Below are positions 11,261 through 21,994 of a stretch of 64,000 bases of DNA, one piece after another. The notes beneath the pieces were generated by a model. That model was not told the origin of the DNA. It did no database searches and was given only the letters and a program-made list of their open reading frames with translations. Source of the stretch: Serendipita indica DSM 11827. Its lineage: Eukaryota > Basidiomycota > Agaricomycetes > Sebacinales > Serendipitaceae. Made by a program: the position numbers and the translations under genes. Location: the NCBI GenBank assembly GCA_910890315.1, contig CAJVGD010000010.1, positions 310,001 to 374,000 on the forward strand. The letters are read 5' to 3'. Positions within the stretch are counted from its first letter, which is position 1. Each line of letters starts with the position of its first letter.

Positions 11261-13114
11261 ATGGAACACGACGTGCGACAGGATGAGACCACGGAACAAA
11301 GAGAGAATGTAGCAGAGGACCAAGTCCAACTTCCTGCCGTCTCACACCAGGAGAGTCGACTGCTCCAGCGGATTTTGCTGGCGTACTGGGCTGTTGTATT
11401 GGCGTGTTTACCCATCTGGTGGAGCATGACCAGCATACAGCGACTTCCATTGCCAGTTTCAAGAATTCTTGTACAGCAGCAGACTATTTCCGAGGTATGC
11501 CTTGACACGAGACTCCGACACTTTCAATGAATTGACACAAGATAGTTTACAGAGCGGATACCAGTCGCCATACAGGACCATCATGGTCAAGAGGTGGATG
11601 CATCTTTTCAAAGGAGCGTTCAGCATGCCATCGACGAATGCCGGGTCGCCAGCGCAGAGGATTGGCGATCATTCGAGGTTCAAATCGTGTCCAGCACGTC
11701 GGAAGGTACAATATAATCACATTTGAGACTTTTCTTGGCTCAAAATCCGCAGGAGTCGTCTCTGGATACTCTGTTTCGGTGCGTCAAGACGGTCAGCTGT
11801 ACCACGTCGTGAACGGACGAAACCTCGATTTTCATGGGAAAAGTAGCGCTAATGGTATGATGCCAGACCTCGTACTTGATTGAATAATTTAACGCACAAC
11901 TAGACGCACACGACCTCGGAAAGCTCCTCTGTCAGCTTCTGAACCCAACAGCTGGGCGTCCGGCAGACAATCGGGTCACACAATATGCCTCGAACATACG
12001 AATATCACTATCTCTATTAAATGAAGACGCAACCCAGACTACGAAACGAGGATGGGGAGCAGAGAGACTGATCCAGGGTAAGCACCAAGTTTAGTCCTCG
12101 AAATAACAGCTGACTTCGACTTAGAGAATATACATCCAATCTTGGAGGCTCTTTCTCAAGTTCACAACTTCACTATTGAGAGCCAGGTCCAATACCATGC
12201 GCCACTGGCTTTTGAGCCACCTCGACGTCAACAGGGCGAACATGATTACTATTCTCTGGGCGAAGACGAACTGAAGATATTTATCAACTCGGCTGAATGG
12301 ACGCTCTGTATGCGCGTTCCTTCACCTCTGACGGATCACTCACCTCGTTGCCAGCATCAAAGATAACCAACGACCCCGTGATTCACCTAATCGCATTCAT
12401 CCCATCTATGAATCACTCGCCAATGCACATCTACGACGAGAAGAATCATCGCCCGCTAGACGCACCGGGCTTCATCATCCCTCAGTGGGGCGGGGTGGTG
12501 TTGATGAACAATCAGGTCCTTTCAGGATTCCATGCGCTCACAGAAACCCAGGCCTTCTCCACGTTCCGCACCCAGCTCCTCACCCTACTGGGTGTCCCCG
12601 CGCTTCCATCGAATGTGAAGTTCGCTGAGACTCATAGTGGTTCGTTGTCCGAATGGCAAGTGGACGCACTCCTGAGGAAAAGAACGCGAGAGAATGCAGA
12701 GGGCAGCATCCAAGCACTCACAAGCATCGTCAAGCTCGTTGATCAGCTTGAAAATATGCCGGTTGGTCCAGATGTGCGGGACGACGTGCTTCGGTCGCTG
12801 GAGGAACTCGAGTTTGTACGTACCTTGCTTTCTCACTTGCATAATCTGGATCCGAGTTGTGACGAAAATCCTCGTAGATACAGAGTACTAATGGCGGGAA
12901 TGCCTCCGAGCGTTTCGCGAACTCACGTCGAGCTCTGGAATACTCTTCTCGGGCATTCTTCAATCCCGGAATGGTTGGACAACTCTACTTCCCCGCAGAG
13001 CACAAGTATGCCATCTACATGCTCTTCGCCCCTGCATCGATGCCGCTTATCGTAACAGGTTTGAAGATGGCAAAGGGTTGGTTCAGGAAGAGAAGGGAGA
13101 AGAAGATAGAATGA
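11261..13114 (+). CDS. GPI17: GPI transamidase subunit PIG-S (only whole copy)
   Basis: PIG-S/Gpi17 is a subunit of the ER GPI-transamidase that attaches GPI anchors to proteins, with two membrane spans and a lumenal domain between them. The ATG at 11261 is followed about 40 residues on by membrane span 1 with the family signature (ILLAYWAVVLACLPIWWSM, then TSIQRLPLP). Lumenal blocks are NPTAGRPADNRVTQYASN, NFTIESQVQYHAPL, DPVIHLIAFIPS, GFIIPQWGGVVLMN and LENMPVGPDVRDD. The last exon gives FFNPGMVGQLYFPAEHKYAI and the second membrane span (YMLFAPASMPLIVTG), then a basic tail and the stop at 13112-13114. About six short introns. Every junction I followed reads through. This is presumably the only functional gene for an essential enzyme subunit; five broken relatives lie downstream. 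Confidence 0.92.
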
Positions 13115-13310
13115 AGTATGAGTCTGGCTTGCTAGGTACGCTACTTTAGCACATATAATTCCATTGTCGGAGGGTTTAGACGAACAGTTGACCTAAAAGC
13201 ACATTTGTAGACGCATCCTCGCGCAGATTTCAGCTGGGAAGATAGATAATTGCGCAATTCACCTAGTTTAGACGGAATGGTTCAAAATATCTGCTATTGA
13301 TCGGATTTTA

Positions 13311-14531
13311 TCCCCTGACCGTAACGAAGTGGAGGGAAGGGTCTGACAGGCCCTCACCAGGCAGAGTAATTGAAATGCCTGCACGATTTTTACCTAATAT
13401 TTGGCTCCTCGTCAAACTGCGGCGGCCACTTGAAAGGCCCGCTCGAGCCTTTATCCTAACTCTTTGTTGGCCCGAGCTCACTGGCCTCCCGTCCGACCTT
13501 TGCGCTCCCAATGCATATAAGTGAACTTTGTCAGCTAATTGTACAGGCTGACCGCAGCTTCTTGGCCTATCCTCCCCGGTTTCTTGACTTCAGCCCCGAT
13601 GCCGAAAGGCGAGTCAAACTTGCCCACCCTTCGTTCAACAATTCGGGGCTCTATCAGTATCTTTTAATGCTTCTGCATACGAGGAAGCAGCAATGCTGCC
13701 ATTAGCTTCCCTGGCACCCGACACTCTGGCTCGCCACATTCATCTGACTGGAAATATTGACAAACATCTGGGCCACCTCACCCAATTCATTGAGTTTTGT
13801 TACACGCGACAGACTCTCACCAGTACGTTCTCCCTATCACTATGGATTGTACTGACACTCCCGAGACAACACCCTCCCGCTCGAACACGTTCAGTTTGGC
13901 TTTGAAGTCTACTCACCGCTGACTTTTTCTCCTGTAAAGCTATCTAATTTGCCACCTCAAGGTGCGTCGGACCTCTTGATACTCCTGGACTTACTCTGAC
14001 TGCCTGTAGGTGTTGCCGGCGCTGCCTGTATACCCCGCGGGCATTCCAATGTCGTTTCACACGAGCCTCTGCGCTCCCTTTCACCGGTCAGAGACGTTTA
14101 TGTCACTCGTTATCCGTTGAATTTGCATGCATCTGTTGTTTCCAGGAGAGACGTTGCTCCCTTGAGCATTGTGAGCGTATCACCAACTGAAACTTTACGT
14201 TCTTTTGTCAAACAGCTTACTCCTATGCACCGGAGTGCGAGCTCCAGCAGATCAACAGAAAGAGGACTGAAGACTCGGGTCCATAGTCTTAGTGCCCCTC
14301 ACAATCTCCGCCTACGTGCTCTGTCTCCTCCTGGATCCGGATGGCGCGATTGCTTTTGTTTGTCATTTAGGTTTCTGATGAAAGCTCCTATTTCGTTCAC
14401 ACCCCTCCTCCTTGTTTATTGCGAGTGTCTAGGGGGCCCTACATGAATTGTGTGTATAACGTATATTTCGCGATAAATCGTCGAGCTCAAAAGGACATAA
14501 AGGTCAGGGGTCCGCCCGGAGGGTCCTTCAG
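13311..14531. mobile_element. Insertion of about 1.2 kb, possible non-autonomous Helitron2/Helentron (copy A)
   Basis: Comparison with unit 4 (about 35,505-35,515), where the site is empty, brackets an extra segment starting TCCCCTGACC and ending CCTTCAG; the empty site reads CTTA joined to TACTCAC. The 5' terminus CCCCTGACC recurs inverted as GGTCAGGGG about 25 nt inside the 3' end, followed by a small hairpin (TCCG-CC-CGGA). Asymmetric terminal inverted repeats plus a 3' hairpin and no clear target duplication suit non-autonomous Helitron2/Helentron elements. I see no replication initiator or helicase coding. The interior has intron-like GT..AG pieces but no protein I recognise. It lies between the PIG-S and NLR1 3' ends. 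An alternative is a small TIR DNA transposon whose target duplication is lost. Confidence 0.42.
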
Positions 14532-14770
14532 TACTCACACGCCTTGATTAGTTGGCCAAGGGAGCTGCACAAGTATGACGAAGAAGTGTAACAAAGGAAG
14601 AAAGCATTTTGAACGGCCAGACGGTTGGACACCGCTCAAAAGGTATCCAGCACATTGGGCGTACACGCGGTTTCGAAGCTCAGGATATCAGATTCAATCG
14701 CACCGAGAAAATTGGGAATATTTACATACATGCTCGCATAACAAGTAGAATAACAGTTGAAATACATTAA

Positions 14771-17700
14771 TTATGATAAAAAGAAAAGGAATCGGGATGC
14801 ACGCCTACGAGGCTCACGAGATTGCTTGGAAATGATACGCTCGAGAAACATCTTGGATTTCAAAGTATTGGGATGATCTTCGCCCAATACCTCAACGCAT
14901 AGATTCACGACCTCTTGCAGGAGGTTTCTGGCCTCCTGAAGCCAATCAGACTTGCCAAACATTTCGGAAGGACTGGAGGAGGTAGCCAGATGACCTCTTG
15001 CAAAGATCTTTAGCGTCACCGGAGGTTTTCGTTTTTGGGCATTGTGCAGCTGAGCACACTTGAACAGTGTGAAACCGAGATTGTACATTGCCCAAATGGT
15101 GTCCAAGTGGCGGGGTCCAAGTATGTCGAGCCGCAAGTCGAGTACCTCACGCTCCATCTTCTCAGCCTCGTCCAACCGACCACGGTCAGACAGTGTGTTT
15201 GCGAGGTTGCCCATTGCCATAATGGTGTCTGGGTGGCGTGGTCCAAGTATCTCGAGCCGCAACTCGAGTACCTCACGCTCCATCTTCTCGGCCTCGTCCA
15301 ACCGACCACGGTCAGACAGTGTGTTTGCGAGGTTGCCCATTGCCATAATGGTGTCTGGGTGGCGTGGTCCAAGTATCTCGAGCCGCAAGTCGAGTACCTC
15401 ACGCTTCATCTTCTCGGCCTCGTCCAACCGACCACGGTCAGACAGTGTAGAAGCGAGGTTGCCCATTGCCGAAATGGTGTCTGGGTGGCGTGGTCCAAGT
15501 ATCTCGAGCCGCAAGTCGAGTACCTCACGCTTCATCTTCTCGGCCTCGTCCAACCGACCACGGTCAGACAGTGTAGAAGCGAGGTTGTTCATTGCCTTGA
15601 TGGTGTCTGGGTGGCGTGGTCCAAGTATCTCGAGCCGCAAGTCGAGTACCTCACGCATCATCTTCTCGGCCTCGTCCAACCGACCACGGTCAGACAGTGT
15701 GTTTGCGAGGTTGCCCATTGCCTTGATGGTGTCTGGGTGGCGTGGTCCAAGTATCTCGAGCTGCAAGTCGAGTACCTCACGCATCATCTTCTCAGCCTCG
15801 TCCAACCGACCACGGTCAGACAGTGTAGAAGCGAGGTTGTTCATTGCCATAATGGTGTCTGGGTGGCGTGGTCCAAGTATCTCGAGCCGCAAGTCGAGTA
15901 CCTCACGCTTCATCTTCTCGGCCTCGTCCAACCGACCACGGTCAGACAGTGTAGAAGCGAGGTTGTTCATTGCCTTAATGGTGTCTGGGTGGCGTGGTCC
16001 AAGGATCTCGAGCAGCAAGTCGAGTACCTCACGCTCCATCTTCTCAGCCTCGTCCAACCGACCACGGTCAGACAGTGTAGAAGCGAGGTTGCCCATTGCC
16101 TTAATGGTGTCTGGGTGGCGTGGTCCAAGGATCTCGAGCTGCAAGTCGAGTACCTCACGCTGCATCTTCTCGGCCTTGTCTAACTGACCATCCTTCCGCA
16201 GCAAACCGGCAAGTTTCCACATCAGAAATAGTGAGTCTTCGTCCCGTTTGCCTTCCGCCGAATCACATCGTGGAAGTGCGGCTTCCAACAGCTTTTGGCA
16301 TGCCTTCCAGTTCCCCAAAGAGTAATAAAGTTCGTGGAACGCCAATCCGCGTGCCACGCTCTCTGACTGCACCGACCGAGGGATGCTGTCGACGTGAGGG
16401 AGCAGCTGCCAGAACCACTCATTGCTATCCTCAACAGGCCGGATGGCACCCAGTAACAGTTGTGCTGTCGTGTGCATATAGCGTCGATTCTCTTCTTCAC
16501 CCAGACGATCCTTGATGTACATCTGAAGTAGAGGGTGAACTGTGTAGAATGACCCGTCGGTCGAAACGTCGATAAATGACGCTTGCGACGCCGAGTCCAC
16601 AATCTCCTGGAATGTAATCTCATCCCACTTGGAGCCCAAGAACCGCAGGTTCGAGATGAAAGTCTTGTCACTCTCTGGAGGGGGGAGACTGTCCCTGACT
16701 GTGTATGTGGTAAAGCCAGAGCTTATTGATTGCTTAAACAGGTCCTTTGGAATCAATGAGTGGTGAAGAAATGCGCAAAGCTTCAGGAAGTCTTGTGTAT
16801 TTGCCGGTAGCTCGTTAAAGGATAGGTCGAATGCGGTATATGTGGAGAAAGCGTACTCCGTGCCAATGTCGGGCTGTTTGCGTAGGAGTCGATCTCGATA
16901 CTGATGAAATGTTTCGAGGTACGTATGGAGGCTGCGCGTCTTGCGAATATACGCTCCGGCTTGCGTAATGGCAAGCGCCAGCATCCCTAGCTCGCGAACA
17001 ATCTCCAGAGATTCGACGTCCGAGGTAGGGGTGATGTTGGCGATTGTATGCAGAAGATTCACCGCCTCGCTCTCCTCGAGACCACCGACATGAACCGCAT
17101 CGTCGGGAGCGTATTTGACGCACCCGCTGTTCCTTGTGGTAATCAGAGTTGCCCCGTGAATAGAACGGGGGAGATATGGAAAAAGGTCGAGTTCTGGCGA
17201 GTCGGCGTTGTCGATGTATAGTAACCAGCCTTTCTCCTTTCCGTCGAGATACGCGAATGCATCCTTCCACGTCATCTTGCTATACCCCTGGCCTAAGGAG
17301 CGAATTGACAGTTCCAAATCCGCCTCCAACTGTGATTGGCTGGAGGCATCGACCATGATCACTCGAGTAAACCTGACCAGGGATTAGAGACTGTCCAGAT
17401 AGCCACCATATGACGTACTTGGCTTCGTGCTCCTGAATCCAGTTCGTTGCGAGCTGAGTCTTGCCCGCCCCTCCAAGTCCATATAGTATACACCGTGGTT
17501 GATGCTTTCCGCGACTCTCTGGAAGCAGCTTCTTCGTAATGAGGGACTCAATTTCTTTTCTTTCGATGTAACTTCTTGACAGAGGTGGACGCGGTTTCGG
17601 CATCATGGCCTCTTCGGATTCTCCCTTTGCTGTATCTGCATTTCCATCAGCGAAGTAGAGATGATATGTTGGATACTGACTGCGAAGTTCGTTCTCTTTG

Positions 17701-18791
17701 ACCCATTGCTTGCTCACTGTCGCCGGCGCACTGTCGACGTAGGCTTTAAGATAGAAATGGACCGTCTTATAGTCATCACTCTCCCTGGATGAGAATCGGA
17801 CCAGATTGCGATGATTCGCGTGAAGAACGATTGTCCTCGCGTTGCGGTCACCGGGAACAATGGCCGAATGATGTGGGACGTTCTGCCGTTCTATCAATAT
17901 TTGATCCTTGGATATGAGTATACTCACTATTTCACCTTGATTCTTGATGCCAGATGTTGCATACTCTTCGCAGAAGAATATGCTGCTGAACTTCTCGCTT
18001 GCCGCGACATACAGACGCTGTGTATTCTCAAGCTCGCTCGAGTGTTCTCGAAGGTCTTTCAGGATCACGTCTGTCGTCTCCATGTACACGGATGCCCAGC
18101 GATTGATTACTTCCCGGAAACTACTGCCTTCGAGACCGGAGTGTGGGGTTCCAAAGAATAAAATCCCATGTGTTGATACTAGAGTGTTCCGAAGTTCACC
18201 ACTGGATTCCAGGTTCTGATTATGACAGATGACCAGGGCCTATGCACGCGTCAGTGGCTGGTATCCATCGACAGTACTTTTACAAACCGATTTGAGAATG
18301 ATACCTCCGATGTCGTGCGCAATGAAGACGATGGGGCGCTGGTCGTTGATCAGGCAGGGTCCAACCGTTAGAGACCGACTCACACGAGGAGCGTCGTTCC
18401 GTATCCGTGAGAGTGCATTAGCGAGCCCTTGAGCATGTCGAGCAATAGTCTGAGTTGATACGCATTCCTGACTGCGGGTATCGGCATCGTATCCATAGCT
18501 GAGGATTCGGGCATTGGGCAAGTCGGAAGGCAAGAAGTCACGTAGCCAACACACTCCCTTGTCCGTCGTCCACGTCTTCTCTCTATGTCCTTGCAGGCCA
18601 TGAATAGCGACAATACTGCAGTAGGCAGAGGTATGCTCAGCGGCGAGCACGTGTAGAAAGTGAACGGTTTACTCGACTGTAGGATCATTTCCAGGTGTAA
18701 CCTCGAGGAATCCAAGATGATCTAGCTTTGAATGCTGATTCGAAGGTGACGGCTTGCGGCTTTCTGAAGCCAAAAGTCTAGATTGGTCCAT
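14771..18791 (-). CDS. NLR1: esterase-like / NB-ARC / TPR STAND receptor, looks whole
   Basis: Fungal NOD-like receptor of about 1,240 aa in seven exons. The ATG at 18791 opens MDQSRLLASESRK. Residues about 38-300 form a PGAP1/DUF676-like alpha/beta-hydrolase: VDIVAIHGLQGHREKTWT (oxyanion-loop motif), RPIVFIAHDIGGI at the nucleophile elbow (Asp in place of Ser), ILFFGTPHSGLEG, and ANHRNLVRF with the likely catalytic His. The NB-ARC part has the P-loop GLGGAGKTQLATNW (about residue 358, near 17,465), Walker B LLYIDNAD, the sensor ATLITTRN and the GMLALAITQAGAYI helix. From about residue 770 there are nine near-identical 42-aa TPRs, then a short degenerate tail ending RFLFFLS. Such STAND proteins are thought to bind a ligand through the repeats, oligomerise through NB-ARC and trigger the N-terminal domain. 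All exon joins I followed keep frame. Confidence 0.92.
15040..16195 (-). repeat. TPR coding array of NLR1, 9 x 126 bp
   Basis: Nine ILGPRHPDTI-type motifs at 126-bp spacing encode 42-aa TPRs of the form DTIxAMxNLAxTLSDRGRLDE followed by AEKMxREVLDLxLEILGPRHP. The x codons vary between repeats (K/M/S/W, G/N/Y, S/N/F, M/K/E/Q, R/Q/L), while the rest of the unit is nearly constant even at silent sites. Confidence 0.95.
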
Positions 18792-19283
18792 GACGACCTG
18801 CGAGGGTGAATGGGTGGGATGCAGAGTATTCTCCAATCGTGAACGAGTATTGGGCACTATTCAGGGAGGAGATGGTCGAGGACAAGCAGCAGTCATGTCT
18901 TTGCAACGAGGCGCTAGAGGCTGGCACGAATTGCCATTCTCCTTGCCAGCTTACAGAATGGTAAGACCCAGCTTGGTTGGTCCTTCCACTTCGACCAAGT
19001 GAAACCCAGGAGTATCAGCGACCCGACGAATGCGACTGCCCTGATATACTCTGAGAGATGTCCCTCTTAGGTGTCTCGCCGGTAACCCTACGCGAGTGTT
19101 TGGGTGCTCCAAATCGAATCTCCTAGTGTTCATTCTTTGAGTGACTCGTTTGCTCGGATACAAAATATGGACAGCGGCCACTTCGTCATGGCAGTTCAAC
19201 AAATGTGGCCATAGTCCATTACCCACAGCAGGAACCAACTAGGCGACGCCATTTAGCGGCCATGATCGAGTCCAATTGGAGAC
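18792..19283. promoter_or_regulatory. NLR1 upstream region and unit 1/2 junction
   Basis: About 490 nt between the NLR1 start and the truncated PIG-S of unit 2. It is near-identical to 26,622-27,118 upstream of NLR2, so the NLR promoter was duplicated with the gene. I see no definite TATA box or binding site. Confidence 0.6.
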
Positions 19284-20345
19284 TCAATGCAGAGAGATTG
19301 ATCCAGGGTAAGGACCAAGCATGGTCCTCTCGATATAACAGCTGACTTCGACTTAGAGAATATGCATCCGATCTTGGAGGCTCTTTCTCAAGTTTACAAC
19401 TTCACTATTGAGAGCCAGGTCCAATACCATGCACCACTGGCTTTTTTTGAGCCACCTCGACGTCAACAGGGCGAACATGATTACTATGCTCTGGGCGAAG
19501 ACGAACTGAAGATATTTATCAACTCGGCTGAATGGACGCTCTGTATGCGCGTTCCTTCACCTCTGACGGATCACTCACCTCGTTGCCAGCATCAAAGATA
19601 ACCAACGACCCCGTGATTCACCTAATCGCATTCATCCCATCTACAAGCCACTCGCCAATGCATATATACGACGAGAAGAATCATCACCCATTGGACGCAC
19701 CGGGCTTCATCATCCCTCAGTGGGGCGGGGTCGTGCTGATGAACAATCAAGTCCTTCCAGGATCTCATGCACTCGCAGAAACCCAAGTTTTCTCCATATT
19801 CCGCACTCAGCTCCTCACCTTACTGGGTGTCCTCACCCTTCCATCGAATGTGAAGTTCGCAGAAACTCATAGTGTTTCTTTGTCCGAATGGCAAGTGGAC
19901 GCACTCCTGAGGATGAGGACGCGAGAGAATGCAGAGGGCAGCATCCAAGCACTCACAAGCATTGTCAAGCTCGTTGATCAGCTTGAAAATATGCCGGTTG
20001 GTCGATCCCCTGCGGGACGACGTACTTCCGTGATTTGAGGAACTCGAGTCTGTACGTACCTCCTCATAAATTTGTGTATGGATCCAATTTCTGACGAAAA
20101 TTGTCGTAGATACGGAGTAGTAACGGCGGGAGTGTCTCCGATCGTTTTGCGAACTCATGTCGAGCCCCGGAATGTTCTTTCGGGGATTATTCAACCCGGG
20201 AATGGTCTGGCAACTCTACTTCCCCGCAGAGCACAAGTATGCAATCTATATGCTCTTTGCCCCCGCGTCGATGCCGCTTATTGTAACAGGTTTGAAGATG
20301 GCAAAGGGTTGGATCAAAAAGAGAACGGAGAAGAAGATAGAATGA
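19284..20345 (+). pseudogene. PIG-S relic 2 (5' half deleted)
   Basis: Matches PIG-S from the exon boundary near 12,060 to its stop. The 5' half, including membrane span 1, is missing: the text passes straight from the unit's upstream sequence (GACTCAATGC) to AGAGAGATTGATCCAGG, whereas unit 3 still holds the intervening 5' half. The body retains GFIIPQWGGVVLMNNQVLPG, and the 3' exon still encodes a second membrane span (YMLFAPASMPLIVTG). A frame change near 20,005-20,035, around LENMPVG, breaks it. It is a gene remnant with no start of its own. Copy 2 is close to copy 1 in sequence, so it is recent. Confidence 0.9.
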
Positions 20346-20541
20346 AGTGTGAGTTTGGCTTGCTAGGTACGCTACTTTAGCACATATTATTCCATTGTCG
20401 GAACGTTTAGACGAACATTTGGCCTGAAAATACATTTTTGGACGCATCCTCACTCAACTTTTAGCTGGGAAGATAGATAAGTGCGCTATTCATCTAGTTG
20501 AGACGGAATGGTTCAAAATATCTGCTATTGATCGGACTTTA

Positions 20542-21755
20542 TCCCCTGACCGTAACGAAGTGGAGGGAAGGGTCTGACAGGCCCTCACCAGGCAGAGTAA
20601 TTGAAATGTCTGCACGATTTTTACCTAATATTTGGCTCCTCGTCAAACTGCGGCGGCCACTTGAAAGGCCCGCTCGAGCCTATCCTAAGTCTTTGTTGGC
20701 TGACTCACTTCCTCCTCCCGTCCATTCTTGCTCTGTGCATATCAGTGAACTTTGTCAGCTAATTGTACAGGCTGACCGCAGCTTCTTGGCCTATCCTCCC
20801 CGGTTTCTTGACTTCAGCCCCGATGCCGAAAGGCGAGTCAAGCTTGCCCACCCTTCGTTCAACAATCCGGGGCTCTATCAGTATCTTTCAATGCTTCTGC
20901 ATACGAGGGAAGCAGCAATGCTGCCATTAGCTTCCCTGGCACCCGACACTCTGGCTCGCCACATTCATCTGACTGGAAATATTGACAAACGTCTGGGCCA
21001 CCTCACCCAATTCATTGAGTTTTGTTACACGTGACAGACTCTCACTAGTACGTTCTCCCTATCACTATGGATTGTACTGACACTCCCGAGACAACACCCT
21101 CCCGCTCGAACACGTTCAGTTTGGCTTTGAAGTCTACTCACCGCTCACTTTTTTTCCTGTAAAGGTATCTAATTTGCCACCTCAAGGTGCGTCGGACCTC
21201 TTGATACTCCTGGACTTACTCTGACTGCCTGTAGGTGTTGCCGGCGCTGCCTGTATACCACGCGGGCATTCCAATGTCGTTTCACACGAGCCTCTGCGCT
21301 CCGTTCACCGGTCAGAGACGTTTATGTCACTCGTTATCCGTTGAATTTGCATGCATCTGTTGTTTCCAGGAGAGACGTTGCTCCCTTGAGTATTATGAGC
21401 GTATCACCAGCTGAAATTTTACGTTCTTTTGACAAACAGCTTACTCCTATGCACCTGAGCGCGAGCTCCAGCAGATCAACGGAAAGAGGACTGAAGACTC
21501 AGGCCCATAGTCTTAGTGCCCCTTACAATCTCCGCCTACGTGCTCTGTCTCCTCCTAGACCCAGAGGACGTGACTGCTTTTGTTTGTCATTTAGGTCTCT
21601 GATGAAATCTCCTATTTCGTTCACACCCCTCCTCCCTGTTCATTGCGAGCGTCTAGGGGGTCCCACACGAGTTGTGTGTATAACGTATATTTCGCGATAA
21701 ATCGTCGAGCCCAAAAGGACATAAAGGTCAGGGGTCCGCCCGGAGGGCCCTTCAG
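20542..21755. mobile_element. Insertion of about 1.2 kb, possible non-autonomous Helitron2/Helentron (copy B)
   Basis: Near-identical to the segment at 13,311-14,531, at the same site relative to the PIG-S and NLR 3' ends, with the same ends (TCCCCTGACC ... inverted GGTCAGGGG, hairpin, CCTTCAG). Since it sits at the same point, it was most likely copied along with the unit and not inserted twice. Small indels (for example near 20,690 and 21,300) separate the two copies. Confidence 0.42.
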
Positions 21756-21994
21756 TACTCACACGCCTTGATTAGTTGGCCAAGGGAGCTGCACAAGTGT
21801 GACGAAGAAGTGTAACAAAGGAAGAAAGCATTTTGAACGGCAAGACGGTTGGACACCGCTCAAAAGGTATTCAGTACATTGGGCGTACTCGCGGTTTCGA
21901 AGCTCAGGATATCAGATTCAATCGCGCCGAGAAAATTGGGAATATTTACATACATGCTCGCATAACAAGTAGAATGACAGTTGAAATACATTAA

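Noticed and set aside
11679-11695. GAGGTTCAAATCGTG resembling a tRNA T-arm
   Set aside because: It lies in a PIG-S coding exon (region FEVQIVSSTSE) and has no acceptor stem or anticodon arm around it; the same holds for its copies in the relics.
15035-16183. Long + strand open frame (382 codons) opposite the NLR1 TPR array, and a similar one of 592 codons at 22,259-24,037
   Set aside because: The 126-bp unit is a multiple of three, so any frame without a stop in one unit stays open through the whole array. The translated strings are simple 42-residue iterations with no fold, and the - strand gives proper TPRs with flanking NB-ARC.
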